The notes under the pieces: generated by a model
Told to the model about the DNA's origin: nothing
What the model saw: only the letters and a program-made list of their open reading frames with translations
The model's database searches: none
Part shown: piece by piece, positions 35,827 through 44,243 of the stretch
Numbering within the stretch: position 1 is the stretch's first letter
Layout: the number at the start of each line of letters is the position of its first letter
Source of the DNA: Dokdonia sp.
GTDB taxonomy: Bacteria > Bacteroidota > Bacteroidia > Flavobacteriales > Flavobacteriaceae
Assembly: GCA_020630915.1 (NCBI GenBank)
Contig: JAHDIF010000002.1
Span: 62,001-126,000, forward strand
Length of the DNA stretch: 64,000 nt
Reading direction: 5' to 3'
Translations under genes and position numbers: made by a program

Positions 35827-36710
35827 CCCGCTTCGTTTATAGAAGCTTGCTCTTTAACCAATTCTTTGGTTTTAAATTGTTTAGGAGTCATACCATTATA
35901 CTTCTTAAAAATACGAGTAAGATGGCTTTCATCAGTAAAACCTAGTTGGAAAGCAATTTCAGATACGGTAAAGTCTGTATTTTTTAAGCGATATTTCACT
36001 AGGTGTATCTTGTACATTAGTATATAATGATGCAAGGATTCTCCAGATTTTCTTTTAAAATAAGCACTAAGTCCGCTACTGGTCATATTAAACTTATCTG
36101 CAATGGCGTGCACTTTCATAAGGTCGGTGTCATATACGTGCTTTCTTATGTAAGCTATTATTTGGTCTATAGTGGTAGATTTATCGTTGCGCAATCGTCT
36201 TGTATTAAGTTCAAAGTCGCGTGTAATATTGCGAGCAATAATACTTAATATAGTACTAACCATGTTAGAAATATTATGCTTGTAAAATTCCTTCCTGCCT
36301 TCATACTCATTGATGATAACATCGTGTATGTGCCATATTAAATATCGCTCTGCTTTTTCCTTAATGATGTCTCCAGGTAATAAATTAGGATTATTCATAA
36401 TATGTTCAATACGATGTAGCCAGTATGAACGATCAGGAAGATTCATCTTGCTAGAAAACAAAAGCTCTGTAAATCTAAAATGGCAGAAAGAGGTGCGCTC
36501 CTGCACCTCAAAATGATGTTCATCTTCTGGAGCAATTAAAAAAATATCTCCTTCTTGATATGAAACAATAAATTCATTTATAAAGTGCTTTCCTTTTCCT
36601 TCTTCGATAAAAATAATTTCAAAATAGCCACGATGTTCATCATCTCTATAGGCACTAACTGCCGAATCTCGTTTGATAATGAAGGTGTCTTGTAAATTGA
36701 AACTACGCAT
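35823..36710 (-). CDS. AraC-family transcriptional regulator
   Basis: 295 residues. An N-terminal cupin-like sensor (about 15-105, with FINEFIVSYQEGDIFLI) and a C-terminal AraC DNA-binding domain (about 190-290). The two helix-turn-helix units are around MTSSGLSAYFKRKSGES and VSEIAFQLGFTDESHLTRIFKKYNG, ending in MTPKQFK. The target is unknown; three TGTACA boxes lie upstream of its start, suggesting autoregulation. Transcribed into the nuclease gene tail to tail. Confidence 0.9.
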   Translation of the reverse strand: MRSFNLQDTFIIKRDSAVSAYRDDEHRGYFEIIFIEEGKGKHFINEFIVSYQEGDIFLIAPEDEHHFEVQERTSFCHFRFTELLFSSKMNLPDRSYWLHRIEHIMNNPNLLPGDIIKEKAERYLIWHIHDVIINEYEGRKEFYKHNISNMVSTILSIIARNITRDFELNTRRLRNDKSTTIDQIIAYIRKHVYDTDLMKVHAIADKFNMTSSGLSAYFKRKSGESLHHYILMYKIHLVKYRLKNTDFTVSEIAFQLGFTDESHLTRIFKKYNGMTPKQFKTKELVKEQASINEAG

Positions 36711-36744
36711 TTATTGAGTACTTAGAAATTGGTTACTAGCGTTT

Positions 36745-36826
36745 TGTACATTTAACGAAAACGTTTTAGTTGAGCTAAGAACCAGTAAATTACAAATTTT
36801 GTACAAAATAAATAGAAAAATGTACA
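36745..36826. promoter_or_regulatory. Cluster of three TGTACA boxes upstream of the AraC gene
   Basis: TGTACA at 36745-36750, 36800-36805 and 36821-36826. The middle one is the core of a perfect 14-bp palindrome ATTTTGTACAAAAT (36796-36809). The last two are 21 bp apart, two helix turns. A 10-bp palindrome AAAACGTTTT (36758-36767) lies in between. Confidence 0.5.
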
Positions 36827-36849
36827 AGAATTAATTTACTATGCTTGCA

Positions 36850-36857
36850 TAGTTTTG
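36850..36857 (+). promoter_or_regulatory. Candidate -7 element TAGTTTTG pointing into the gene-free gap
   Basis: Matches TAnnTTTG on the plus strand with no gene downstream before 37348 (minus strand). It could start a small RNA or be chance. Confidence 0.35.
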
Positions 36858-37347
36858 CAGTCCAAAGTAAAGTAGTTTTTATAAGATTAAGGATGCTCCC
36901 ACATTTGGTTATAAAGTCAGTTGTTGGTTCATTTATGTTAGTTCATTCATTATTAAAAGTTAATGATCTAAGATACATTTCTGAGAGGGCTTAGAGATTC
37001 AATTAATTTATATAGTTATTTGCCTCTTAAGTCCTTTTTAATGTTGGTGTCTTTACTGTTTTTTCTAGAATGCACTAGAGGTGTTACTATTGCGAGAAGG
37101 CATTTTTTATAAAAATGAGGTTATGATCTTTAGTAATCTGCTTCGTTTAATATTTGATTTAGCTTATTCAAGCGTGATGAAGCAGTTTTTTGTAATAGTG
37201 TCTTTTATGATGTCTTTGGACGTATTACTTAACTTATTTACTCAACAGAGGGAGCAGATATAAGTATAAGTAATTTTAATCTAGGCGGGTTAGGATAAAG
37301 AGTAAACGTAGTTCTTTATTGCAATTGCCTCAGATTTTTTATGGCTT
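36858..37347. other. Gene-free interval between the AraC and AlkB genes
   Basis: With the regulatory boxes just upstream, the whole gap is 637 bp, the longest in the window. It is AT-rich and holds no convincing gene. The one open frame (37081-37263) encodes a hydrophobic, unconvincing 60-residue product. An imperfect hairpin with arms at 36986-36996 and 37024-37035 is followed by TTTTAAT and could end a short transcript started at 36850. Confidence 0.6.
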
Positions 37348-37950
37348 TTAGCTCAATATTTTCCGAAACGTTAGATTGATTCTAGGTTTCACTTGTTTTG
37401 AAGTTTTAGGTAGTTGGTGCTGCCAGTTATGTTGGGTAGACCCCTTCATAAGTAGCAGGCTGCCTGGTTCAAGACGTAACGAAAAGACGTTTGTCTTAGC
37501 CTTTTTATCCCTAAATTTAAAGACCCTGCTGGCACCAAAGGAAACTGAAGCGATAGTGGGGTTTTTTCCTAATTCTTTTTCATCATCAGAGTGCCATCCA
37601 TTACTATCTTTCCCGTCACGATATAAATTTAAAAGGCAGGTGGTAAAATGCTCGTTTGCTAAGAATTCAACCTTATTTTTTATAGCTTCTAGTTCTAGAG
37701 TAAACTTGTGAGGATACATTGTTATGTTAGAATAGGAGTATGGCAAACCATTGGATGCGTATAAAGCTGTTAAGCGAGGTTGTGCATACACTTTTCCAAA
37801 CACCTTTATATCATCTTGTTGCCAAGGAGTCTCACTATGCAGTTTGTTGTATAGCCTTAAAGCCTCATCTGCTGCAATAAAATTTGGATAGTAGATGACA
37901 TTTGCTCCTTCTAGAGGTATTTTTTGCGGTTCTTTTGGAAATAGTGACAT
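37348..37950 (-). CDS. alkB: AlkB-like 2-oxoglutarate/Fe(II) dioxygenase (DNA alkylation repair)
   Basis: 200 residues from ATG 37950 (MSLFPKEPQK). The longer frame to 38010 adds a hydrophobic stretch read from inside the DoxX-like gene. Iron ligands are His120, Asp122 (WHSDDE) and His178 (QHNWQHQLP). Arg190 and Arg196 in KPRINLTFR bind 2-oxoglutarate and substrate. It oxidatively removes methyl groups from 1-methyladenine and 3-methylcytosine. It starts 2 bp after the stop of the DoxX-like gene, so the two are translationally coupled. Confidence 0.92.
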   Translation of the reverse strand: MSLFPKEPQKIPLEGANVIYYPNFIAADEALRLYNKLHSETPWQQDDIKVFGKVYAQPRLTALYASNGLPYSYSNITMYPHKFTLELEAIKNKVEFLANEHFTTCLLNLYRDGKDSNGWHSDDEKELGKNPTIASVSFGASRVFKFRDKKAKTNVFSLRLEPGSLLLMKGSTQHNWQHQLPKTSKQVKPRINLTFRKILS

Positions 37951-37952
37951 TA

Positions 37953-38303
37953 CTAAATATAATAATAGGCCCAATACATAAGACCAAACTGTAAAATAAA
38001 ACGCAACCATAGCAGTGCTAAAGGAAAGGTAGTATGAAATTTTTTATCTCGAATCATATACCAGTGCACTATTAAGAAAATAAAAAGCATTGCAATGATA
38101 CCCCAAAGAGCGATTACTTTAGTTTGTTCAAAAAAGAGTGCGATGCCTAAACCAATTTCTGCAATACCGCTCAAGTAAACCATTAATTTACCATTAGAAA
38201 TATAAGGAGGGATAACTCTTAGAAAAGCCTTAGGTTTTATAAAATGCACGCAGCCTATGCCTATATACATAGTGGCCATAAGATGTAAATGCCAAAGCGT
38301 CAT
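37953..38303 (-). CDS. DoxX-like small membrane protein
   Basis: 116 residues with four predicted membrane segments. The FIKPKAFLRVIPPYI segment and AEIGLGIALFF helix resemble the DoxX/YphA-like family. The role is unclear; DoxX-type proteins are linked to quinone or thiosulfate redox and stress responses. Upstream partner of alkB in a two-gene operon. Confidence 0.78.
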   Translation of the reverse strand: MTLWHLHLMATMYIGIGCVHFIKPKAFLRVIPPYISNGKLMVYLSGIAEIGLGIALFFEQTKVIALWGIIAMLFIFLIVHWYMIRDKKFHTTFPLALLWLRFILQFGLMYWAYYYI

Positions 38304-38390
38304 TTTTTATTTTAAAGGTACAAAATACCGCCTAGTTAGAGTATAATAAGGAATAAAGTGTTAGTAATTGTTCTTATCCTTAGTAAAGAC

Positions 38391-38421
38391 TTTGAAAAAC
38401 AGAAAACTATCAGTACTTTTG
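38391..38421 (+). promoter_or_regulatory. rpsA promoter (TTTG-N19-TACTTTTG)
   Basis: Full match to the Bacteroidota housekeeping consensus: TTTG at 38391-38394, 19-bp spacer, TACTTTTG at 38414-38421. The predicted leader of about 150 nt carries palindrome copy 10. Confidence 0.8.
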
Positions 38422-38503
38422 CACTCCTTTTTTGGATAACCTTTAGAAAGCACCAAGAAGGAAAAACAAACAAAATCACTTTTATGGTTTTGTGGTTATG
38501 AAA

Positions 38504-38517
38504 GCTTTCGCGAAAGC
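38504..38517. repeat. 14-bp palindrome GCTTTCGCGAAAGC, copy 10 (intergenic, rpsA leader)
   Basis: Exact copy in the predicted untranslated leader of rpsA, 62 bp before its start codon. Confidence 0.95.
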
Positions 38518-38579
38518 GTAAAATACAAAAACCCATCAGTACAGCAATTAATAAGCCGTATTGATGCAAATTTTTAGCA

Positions 38580-40418
38580 ATGGCTGAAGAAACAAAAAAC
38601 CCTGAAGTTCAGGATGCAGCAGCTGCAGTAGCAGAAGCACCAAAAGTTGAGCAATCCCCTGCTCAAGAAAATCCAGAAAAATTTTTAAAAGAGTTTAATT
38701 GGGAAAAGTACGAAGAAGGTATTGAAGTTGTAGATGATAAGCAACTTGAAGAATTCGAGAGCTTAGTAGCAAAAAACTTTGTAGACACATTAGATGATGA
38801 CGTTGTAGAAGGTACTGTAATTAATCTTACAGATCGTGATGCAATTATCGATATCAATGCAAAGTCTGAAGGTGTAATATCTCTTAACGAGTTTCGTTAC
38901 AATCCAGACCTTAAAGTAGGTGACAAAGTAGAAGTATTAATTGACGTGCGTGAAGATGCAACGGGACAATTAATTTTATCTCACCGTAAAGCGAGAGTAA
39001 TCAAAGCTTGGGATCGTGTGAATGCAGCTCATGATGAAGGCACTATCGTAAACGGATTTGTGAAGGCGCGTACTAAAGGAGGTATGATTGTAGACGTATT
39101 TGGTATAGAAGCATTCTTGCCAGGATCACAAATTGATGTGAAGCCTATACGCGATTACGATCAGTATGTAAATAAAACAATGGAATTCAAGGTTGTAAAA
39201 ATCAACCACGAGTTTAAAAATGTTGTTGTATCTCACAAAGCGCTTATTGAAGCAGATATTGAAGAGCAGAAGAAGGAAATCATCGCTCAGTTAGAAAAAG
39301 GACAAGTACTAGAAGGTGTTGTTAAAAACATTACTTCTTACGGTGTATTTGTTGATTTAGGTGGTGTAGATGGTCTTGTACATATTACAGACCTTTCTTG
39401 GTCTCGTATCAATCACCCGAGTGAGATCGTAGAGCTTGATCAAAAGCTTAACGTAGTTATCCTTGATTTTGATGAGAATAAAACACGTATCCAATTAGGT
39501 CTTAAGCAACTTTCTAAGCATCCTTGGGAGGCGTTGAGTGAAGAAATGAAAATTGGAGATAAGGTAGAAGGTAAAGTGGTTGTAATCGCAGATTACGGTG
39601 CATTTATCGAAGTATCAGAAGGAGTAGAAGGATTAATACACGTTTCAGAAATGTCTTGGTCTACACATTTACGTAGTGCACAAGATTTTGTAAAAGTAGG
39701 AGATAAGGTAGATGCCGTAATTCTTACCTTAGATCGTGAAGATCGCAAGATGAGCCTTGGTATTAAGCAATTAACACCAGATCCTTGGACAGATATTACA
39801 TCTAAATACCCTGTAGGTTCACGTCACGAAGGTATCGTGCGTAACTTTACAAACTTTGGAGTATTTGTTGAGTTAGAAGAAGGAATTGATGGATTAATTT
39901 ACATCTCAGATCTTTCTTGGACTAAAAAGGTGAAACACCCATCTGAGTTCTGTGCAGTAGGAGATAAGCTAGAAGTAGTGGTTCTTGAGCTAGACGTAGA
40001 AGGACGTAAATTATCTTTAGGTCACAAACAAATAGAAGACAATCCTTGGGATAAATACGAAGAGGAGTTTGCGGTTGGTACAAAGCACACTGCAGTACTT
40101 ACAGAGATCGTAGATAAAGGAGCAACAGTAGATTTTAACGAAGATATTACGGCCTTTATCCCAACACGTCACCTTGAAAAAGAAGACGGTTCTAAAGTAG
40201 CAAAAGGAGAAGAGGTTGAATTCCAAGTTATAGAGTTCAATAAGGACTTCAAGCGTGTAGTCGCTTCACATATGGTAATCCATAAAGAAGAAGAAGCAAA
40301 CATTGTTAAGAAGCAGGCTAAGAAAGCCGCTGCACAAGCAGATGAAGCTAAGCCTACTTTGGGTGATGCAAATGAAGCACTTGCGGCTCTTAAGAAGCAA
40401 ATGGAATCAGGAAAGTAA
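38580..40418 (+). CDS. rpsA: 30S ribosomal protein S1
   Basis: 612 residues with about six consecutive S1 RNA-binding domains between residues 70 and 570. Repeated GVFVDLGGVDGLVHITDLSW-like and GAFIEVSEGVEGLIHVSEMSW-like segments are visible. The N terminus is acidic and Ala-rich, and the C-terminal tail is Lys/Ala-rich. S1 helps recruit mRNAs lacking strong Shine-Dalgarno sites, which matters in Bacteroidota where such sites are rare. Single-gene unit with a strong promoter and terminator. In proteobacteria S1 represses its own translation through its leader; whether this occurs here is unknown. Confidence 0.96.
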   Translation: MAEETKNPEVQDAAAAVAEAPKVEQSPAQENPEKFLKEFNWEKYEEGIEVVDDKQLEEFESLVAKNFVDTLDDDVVEGTVINLTDRDAIIDINAKSEGVISLNEFRYNPDLKVGDKVEVLIDVREDATGQLILSHRKARVIKAWDRVNAAHDEGTIVNGFVKARTKGGMIVDVFGIEAFLPGSQIDVKPIRDYDQYVNKTMEFKVVKINHEFKNVVVSHKALIEADIEEQKKEIIAQLEKGQVLEGVVKNITSYGVFVDLGGVDGLVHITDLSWSRINHPSEIVELDQKLNVVILDFDENKTRIQLGLKQLSKHPWEALSEEMKIGDKVEGKVVVIADYGAFIEVSEGVEGLIHVSEMSWSTHLRSAQDFVKVGDKVDAVILTLDREDRKMSLGIKQLTPDPWTDITSKYPVGSRHEGIVRNFTNFGVFVELEEGIDGLIYISDLSWTKKVKHPSEFCAVGDKLEVVVLELDVEGRKLSLGHKQIEDNPWDKYEEEFAVGTKHTAVLTEIVDKGATVDFNEDITAFIPTRHLEKEDGSKVAKGEEVEFQVIEFNKDFKRVVASHMVIHKEEEANIVKKQAKKAAAQADEAKPTLGDANEALAALKKQMESGK

Positions 40419-40440
40419 TTTCTTGAGTACATATAGATTA

Positions 40441-40471
40441 AAAAAGCCTCTCAAATCGAGAGGCTTTTTTT
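40441..40471 (+). terminator. rpsA terminator
   Basis: AAAAA, 7-bp GC-rich stem GCCTCTC / GAGAGGC with a 5-nt loop, then seven T. Confidence 0.92.
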
Positions 40472-40526
40472 GTGAGAACATAGTCTAAGATTGTTTATTT
40501 TTGGAAGGTTTAAAGACAGATTCTTT

Positions 40527-41468
40527 ATGAGAATATTAGTTACAGGTGCGGCAGGGTTTATAGGTTCTCATATGGCTGAATATCTTGCGTCCAATGGACA
40601 TATTGTTTATGGCCTTGATAATTTCTCACCTTATTACTCTGAGGAGCTTAAACAAAAAAACAAGAGGGATCTAGTAAAATCTGGTATTCATTTTATTGCA
40701 GTAGATCTGTTAGATGATCTTGCAACTATCTTACCTAATGATATTGATGTGATATATCATTTTGCGGCGCAGCCAGGTATTTCCTCCAATACCTCCTTTG
40801 AGCAGTACGAAAGAAATAACATACTAGCTACTCAAAATGTATTACAATGGAGCCTCAACCTAGAGAGTCCGTTAAAAATGTTTGTCAATATTTCTACTTC
40901 TTCTGTATATGGACTAAAAGCAACTAGTTCAGAAGGTTGTCTTCCCAAGCCTGCATCAGATTATGGTGTCACAAAGCTTGCGGGAGAGCAGCTTGTGCTC
41001 GCCGCAAATAGGATGAATAAAATAAAAGCCTGTTCTATAAGACTATACTCAGTATATGGCCCTAGGGAACGTCCAGAAAAGCTGTATACTAAACTTATTA
41101 AGTCTATTATTGAAGAAAAACCTTTCCCTCTATTTAAAGGCAGTGAGAAACATCTTCGTAGTTTTACTTATGTAGGCGATATCGTAGATGGACTCGCACG
41201 TATTCTTGATTGCATGGAGGTATGCAACGGCGAGATTATTAATATGGGTAATGATAAAGCTTATAGTACCTCGCAAGGTATCCAGTACGTCGAAGAAATA
41301 TTAGGAAAGAAAGCAATAATAGAAACCTTTCCAAGTAGATCAGGAGATCAATTAAAAACTACAGCAAACATCGATAAAGCCAGAAAAATATTGAATTTTG
41401 AGCCAAAAATGTCTTTCAAAAAGGGACTGGAACAACAGATTAATTGGTACAAACACACAAATACATAG
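40527..41468 (+). CDS. NAD-dependent sugar epimerase/dehydratase (UDP-glucuronate 4-epimerase type)
   Basis: 313 residues from ATG 40527 (MRILVTGAAGF); the longer frame has an implausible N terminus. Extended SDR fold: NAD motif GAAGFIG (residues 7-13), catalytic Ser124-126 and Tyr146-x3-Lys150 (YGVTK). The SPYYSEELK segment and RLYSVYGPRERPE loop resemble UDP-glucuronate/UDP-sugar epimerases. It would make an activated sugar for surface polysaccharide; the glycosyltransferase genes follow. Confidence 0.88.
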   Translation: MRILVTGAAGFIGSHMAEYLASNGHIVYGLDNFSPYYSEELKQKNKRDLVKSGIHFIAVDLLDDLATILPNDIDVIYHFAAQPGISSNTSFEQYERNNILATQNVLQWSLNLESPLKMFVNISTSSVYGLKATSSEGCLPKPASDYGVTKLAGEQLVLAANRMNKIKACSIRLYSVYGPRERPEKLYTKLIKSIIEEKPFPLFKGSEKHLRSFTYVGDIVDGLARILDCMEVCNGEIINMGNDKAYSTSQGIQYVEEILGKKAIIETFPSRSGDQLKTTANIDKARKILNFEPKMSFKKGLEQQINWYKHTNT

Positions 41469-41540
41469 TGGCTATTATGCTTACGCGAAATCGAGATCAT
41501 GAGATTTATAAGTATCGGTAGAGCGAGTCAGTATCTCAAC

Positions 41541-42296
41541 CTATTTCAATCCTCTTCGGTACAGCCATAATTTTGCATACCGCATCCATATTGAATAGGC
41601 GTGTAAATAGCTTATAATAAGTCCAACAATCCCATCTCTAAATCCCATCTGGATGACGTAGTGCTTAAAAAATCCCCAAAATGGTTTGATGATTAAATGA
41701 AATGGATTCAGTCTATTTACCTTTTCGTCATAGTCTCTAGCTTGCCACGCCGCGTAGCGGTTCATCTTTTGTATGTGATGGTCTAGAGAAATGTATGTAT
41801 TATGATAAAACTTACTTTTTAAAAAACCTACAGGTCCATTTGCTTTAATTTCTGCGTGTACCATTTTATCTTCATAAACGCAAAAGTCACGTTTAAAAAG
41901 ACGAATTACCTTATCATTTTGCCATCCACTATATCTCACGCGTTTACCCATAAAATGGTTCATCCTATAAATCCAAAAAGCTACTTTGTCCATTGGAGGA
42001 TTTGCTAGAACAGCCTTAATCTCTTTTTTGAGCTCTGGAGTTACTCTCTCATCTGCATCTACTAGTAGAATCCATTGGTGAGAAGCCTGGGGTATAGCCC
42101 AGTTTTTTTGAGAAGCCGAGTATTTATACTCGCGTTGAAGGATTACATCTGTATACTCTTTTGCAATTGCAATAGTATTATCAGTACTGAAAGAATCTAC
42201 TACCATAATTTCATCTGCAAAGGATACAGACTCAAGAACTTCTCGTATGTTATGTTCTTCATTTCCCGTAGGGATAATGGCAGTTAATTTCTCCAT
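41541..42296 (-). CDS. Glycosyltransferase family 2 (WaaE/KdtX-like LPS core type)
   Basis: 251 residues from ATG 42296 (MEKLTAIIPTGNEE); the 42314 frame would need a TTG. GT-A fold with VVDSFSTDNT and the metal-binding DADER. The SASQKNWAIPQA stretch and HAEIKANGP segment are typical of beta-1,4-glucosyltransferases of LPS inner-core assembly. Divergent from the next GT2 gene. Confidence 0.86.
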   Translation of the reverse strand: MEKLTAIIPTGNEEHNIREVLESVSFADEIMVVDSFSTDNTIAIAKEYTDVILQREYKYSASQKNWAIPQASHQWILLVDADERVTPELKKEIKAVLANPPMDKVAFWIYRMNHFMGKRVRYSGWQNDKVIRLFKRDFCVYEDKMVHAEIKANGPVGFLKSKFYHNTYISLDHHIQKMNRYAAWQARDYDEKVNRLNPFHLIIKPFWGFFKHYVIQMGFRDGIVGLIISYLHAYSIWMRYAKLWLYRRGLK

Positions 42297-42341
42297 AAAT
42301 TCTTTAAAAAGCAAAGCTACAAAGTTTTAACAATTAAATAG

Positions 42342-42349
42342 TACTTTTG
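42342..42349 (+). promoter_or_regulatory. -7 element TACTTTTG very close to a start codon
   Basis: Matches TAnnTTTG and ends 10 bp before the ATG at 42360, which predicts an almost leaderless mRNA for the glycosyltransferase. Confidence 0.55.
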
Positions 42350-42359
42350 TTGTGTTACT

Positions 42360-43196
42360 ATGGCAACAAATACTCCCTCAATTTCAGTTATTATAAGCAC
42401 TTACAATGCAGTAGAGTGGCTTACAAAAACCTTATGGGGTTATGCTGTTCAAACCACAACAGATTTTGAAGTTGTTATCGCAGATGACGGGTCAGGTCAG
42501 GAGACTATAGATTGTATTCAAGCTTTTTCAAAGGACTTTCCCGTACCCATTATACACGTATGGCAGAAAGATGATGGTTTTCAAAAATCTCGTATTCTCA
42601 ATAAAGCTATAGAAGCTTGTAATGCAGATTATATTTTAATGAGTGACGGTGACTGTATTGCAAAAAATGACTTTGTAGAACAGCATCTTAAGCATAGAGA
42701 AAGAGGGTATTTTTTGTCTGGGGGTTATTTTAAACTTCCGTTAGATATTTCTCAAGAAATCACTAAAGAAGATATTGAGTCACAAAGGTGTTTCGAGTTG
42801 TCTTGGCTTAAGGCACGAGGGCTAAAGTCATCTTTTAAAAACAACAAGTTAACGGCAAAAGGAACCAAAGCAAGCCTTCTTAATGCTGTGACTCCCACTA
42901 ATGCTAGTTGGAATGGGCATAATGCTAGTGGTTGGAAAAAAGACATACTTTCAGTAAATGGCTTTGATGAACGTATGCAGTATGGAGGTCAAGATAGGGA
43001 ACTAGGTGAGCGATTGATTAATATGGGTTTCAAGTCTAAGCAAATACGTTACAGTGCGCTTTGTATACATTTAGATCACCCAAGAGGTTATAAAACGGCA
43101 GAAACCTTAGAGAAAAATGCAGCCATCAGAAAAAATACTAGAAAAAAGGGATATGCCTATACCTATCATGGTATTAAAAAGGGAGACAATTTATAA
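42360..43196 (+). CDS. Glycosyltransferase family 2
   Basis: 278 residues. GT-A fold: VIISTYNAVEWL at the start, IADDGSGQET nucleotide-binding aspartates and the MSDGDC metal motif. A C-terminal GYDE-like acceptor region is seen as NGFDERMQYGGQDRELGERL. It belongs to the chondroitin-type/galactosyltransferase-like GT2 group by this GGQDRE segment. The last 23 bp overlap the convergent GT9 gene. Confidence 0.87.
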   Translation: MATNTPSISVIISTYNAVEWLTKTLWGYAVQTTTDFEVVIADDGSGQETIDCIQAFSKDFPVPIIHVWQKDDGFQKSRILNKAIEACNADYILMSDGDCIAKNDFVEQHLKHRERGYFLSGGYFKLPLDISQEITKEDIESQRCFELSWLKARGLKSSFKNNKLTAKGTKASLLNAVTPTNASWNGHNASGWKKDILSVNGFDERMQYGGQDRELGERLINMGFKSKQIRYSALCIHLDHPRGYKTAETLEKNAAIRKNTRKKGYAYTYHGIKKGDNL

Positions 43197-44235
43197 AACT
43201 CTTTAAACGAACCCACACGAGTTCAGGGCTCATTAAATCATAAAAACGTAGTGCATTCTTTCTTATTTCTTTAAGATTTTCTTTCTCATAGATTACTGGT
43301 TCTACATCCTTTAAATGAAAAGATTGGTTCCTTTCATTTTCAAATATCCCCCAAGCCTCACGAGTGATCCAAGGTGAGAAAATTGAAAATGTTGGTATAT
43401 CGAGGGCCTTTGCCATATTAATAGCGCCACCTTCATTCCCTATCATCATTGAACAATGGCTTGCAAGTGCTAGAAATTCGCGTAGACTTTTTCCATAAAT
43501 AGTACTGAAAATGTATTGCTTCGTTTCCTCTTTTGCAAGGGCTAATAGTCTATCTACCTCTGGTTGCTGTTTGGGAATGTAATTAAGAAGTAATTGGATG
43601 TTTTTGTGATCTACAAGAGTGTCTAAAAGAACTGCCATATACGCTAGAGGATAGGTTTTTTCTTTGCTACTCCCTAAAAGCGAAACCATAGCTACTGGCT
43701 TGTTGAGATCTATGTAACCTTTTTTGAGTGTTGTTCTGGCTATTTCAATTTCTTCTGTCGTTAGATAAATTTTAGGTTCAAGAAAAGGTGGGAAATCACT
43801 ACCTAAAGGCGATAGTAATTTTATTCTATTCTCTATGGCTAGTCCAGCGACTGTTTTAGGATTCCTATCGTAAGAAAATGTATCTGTGTACGCCCATTGC
43901 GTGTACCATTTAAAGTATCCAATACGAGTTTTGGCCTTCGTAGCTCTCGTAAATTGGGCGCTTCCAAGTTTGGAATATATATCAATTACCGTATCGTAAT
44001 GCTCATTTTTTAAAAACTCGAATAGTTTGTTTCTGGCCTTTTTATTTTTCTCCATTTCTGGAGTAAAAAGTACTAATTGATCTATATACGGGTTGTTTTC
44101 TACTACAGCAGCGGTGTGACTATTTATTAAATAATGCACTTCGCTTTCGCCAAAGCGTACCTTAATCGCTTCACACAAGATAGACGACGTTAAAACGTCG
44201 CCTATCATTTTTTGCTGTATGATTAATATTTTCAA
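43174..44235 (-). CDS. Glycosyltransferase family 9 (heptosyltransferase-like)
   Basis: 353 residues. GT-B fold with the typical start KILIIQQKMIGDVLTSS, the VSLLGSSKEKTYP donor-site segment, and GNEGGAINMAKALDIP with FSPW near the C terminus. By family it transfers heptose or a related sugar from an ADP-activated donor to LPS core. It forms a surface-glycan cluster with the adjacent GT2 genes. dapD lies 8 bp upstream on the same strand, so the two may be cotranscribed. A degenerate palindrome is at 44143. Confidence 0.88.
   Translation of the reverse strand: MKILIIQQKMIGDVLTSSILCEAIKVRFGESEVHYLINSHTAAVVENNPYIDQLVLFTPEMEKNKKARNKLFEFLKNEHYDTVIDIYSKLGSAQFTRATKAKTRIGYFKWYTQWAYTDTFSYDRNPKTVAGLAIENRIKLLSPLGSDFPPFLEPKIYLTTEEIEIARTTLKKGYIDLNKPVAMVSLLGSSKEKTYPLAYMAVLLDTLVDHKNIQLLLNYIPKQQPEVDRLLALAKEETKQYIFSTIYGKSLREFLALASHCSMMIGNEGGAINMAKALDIPTFSIFSPWITREAWGIFENERNQSFHLKDVEPVIYEKENLKEIRKNALRFYDLMSPELVWVRLKSFINCLPF
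44143..44156. repeat. Degenerate palindrome copy (coding)
   Basis: GCTTTCGCCAAAGC, one mismatch, near the 5' end of the GT9 gene. Confidence 0.8.
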
Positions 44236-44243
44236 ACTATGTT

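Noticed and set aside
37081-37263. 60-residue plus-strand open frame in the AraC-AlkB gap
   Set aside because: Its hydrophobic, Leu/Phe-rich product shows no clear span topology or family, and nothing around it supports translation.
9364-43196. Short tail-to-tail overlaps of convergent genes (4 bp at 15213 and 35823; 23 bp at 9364 and 43174) as a regulatory design
   Set aside because: Such overlaps are common in compact genomes and no further signal supports a regulatory meaning.
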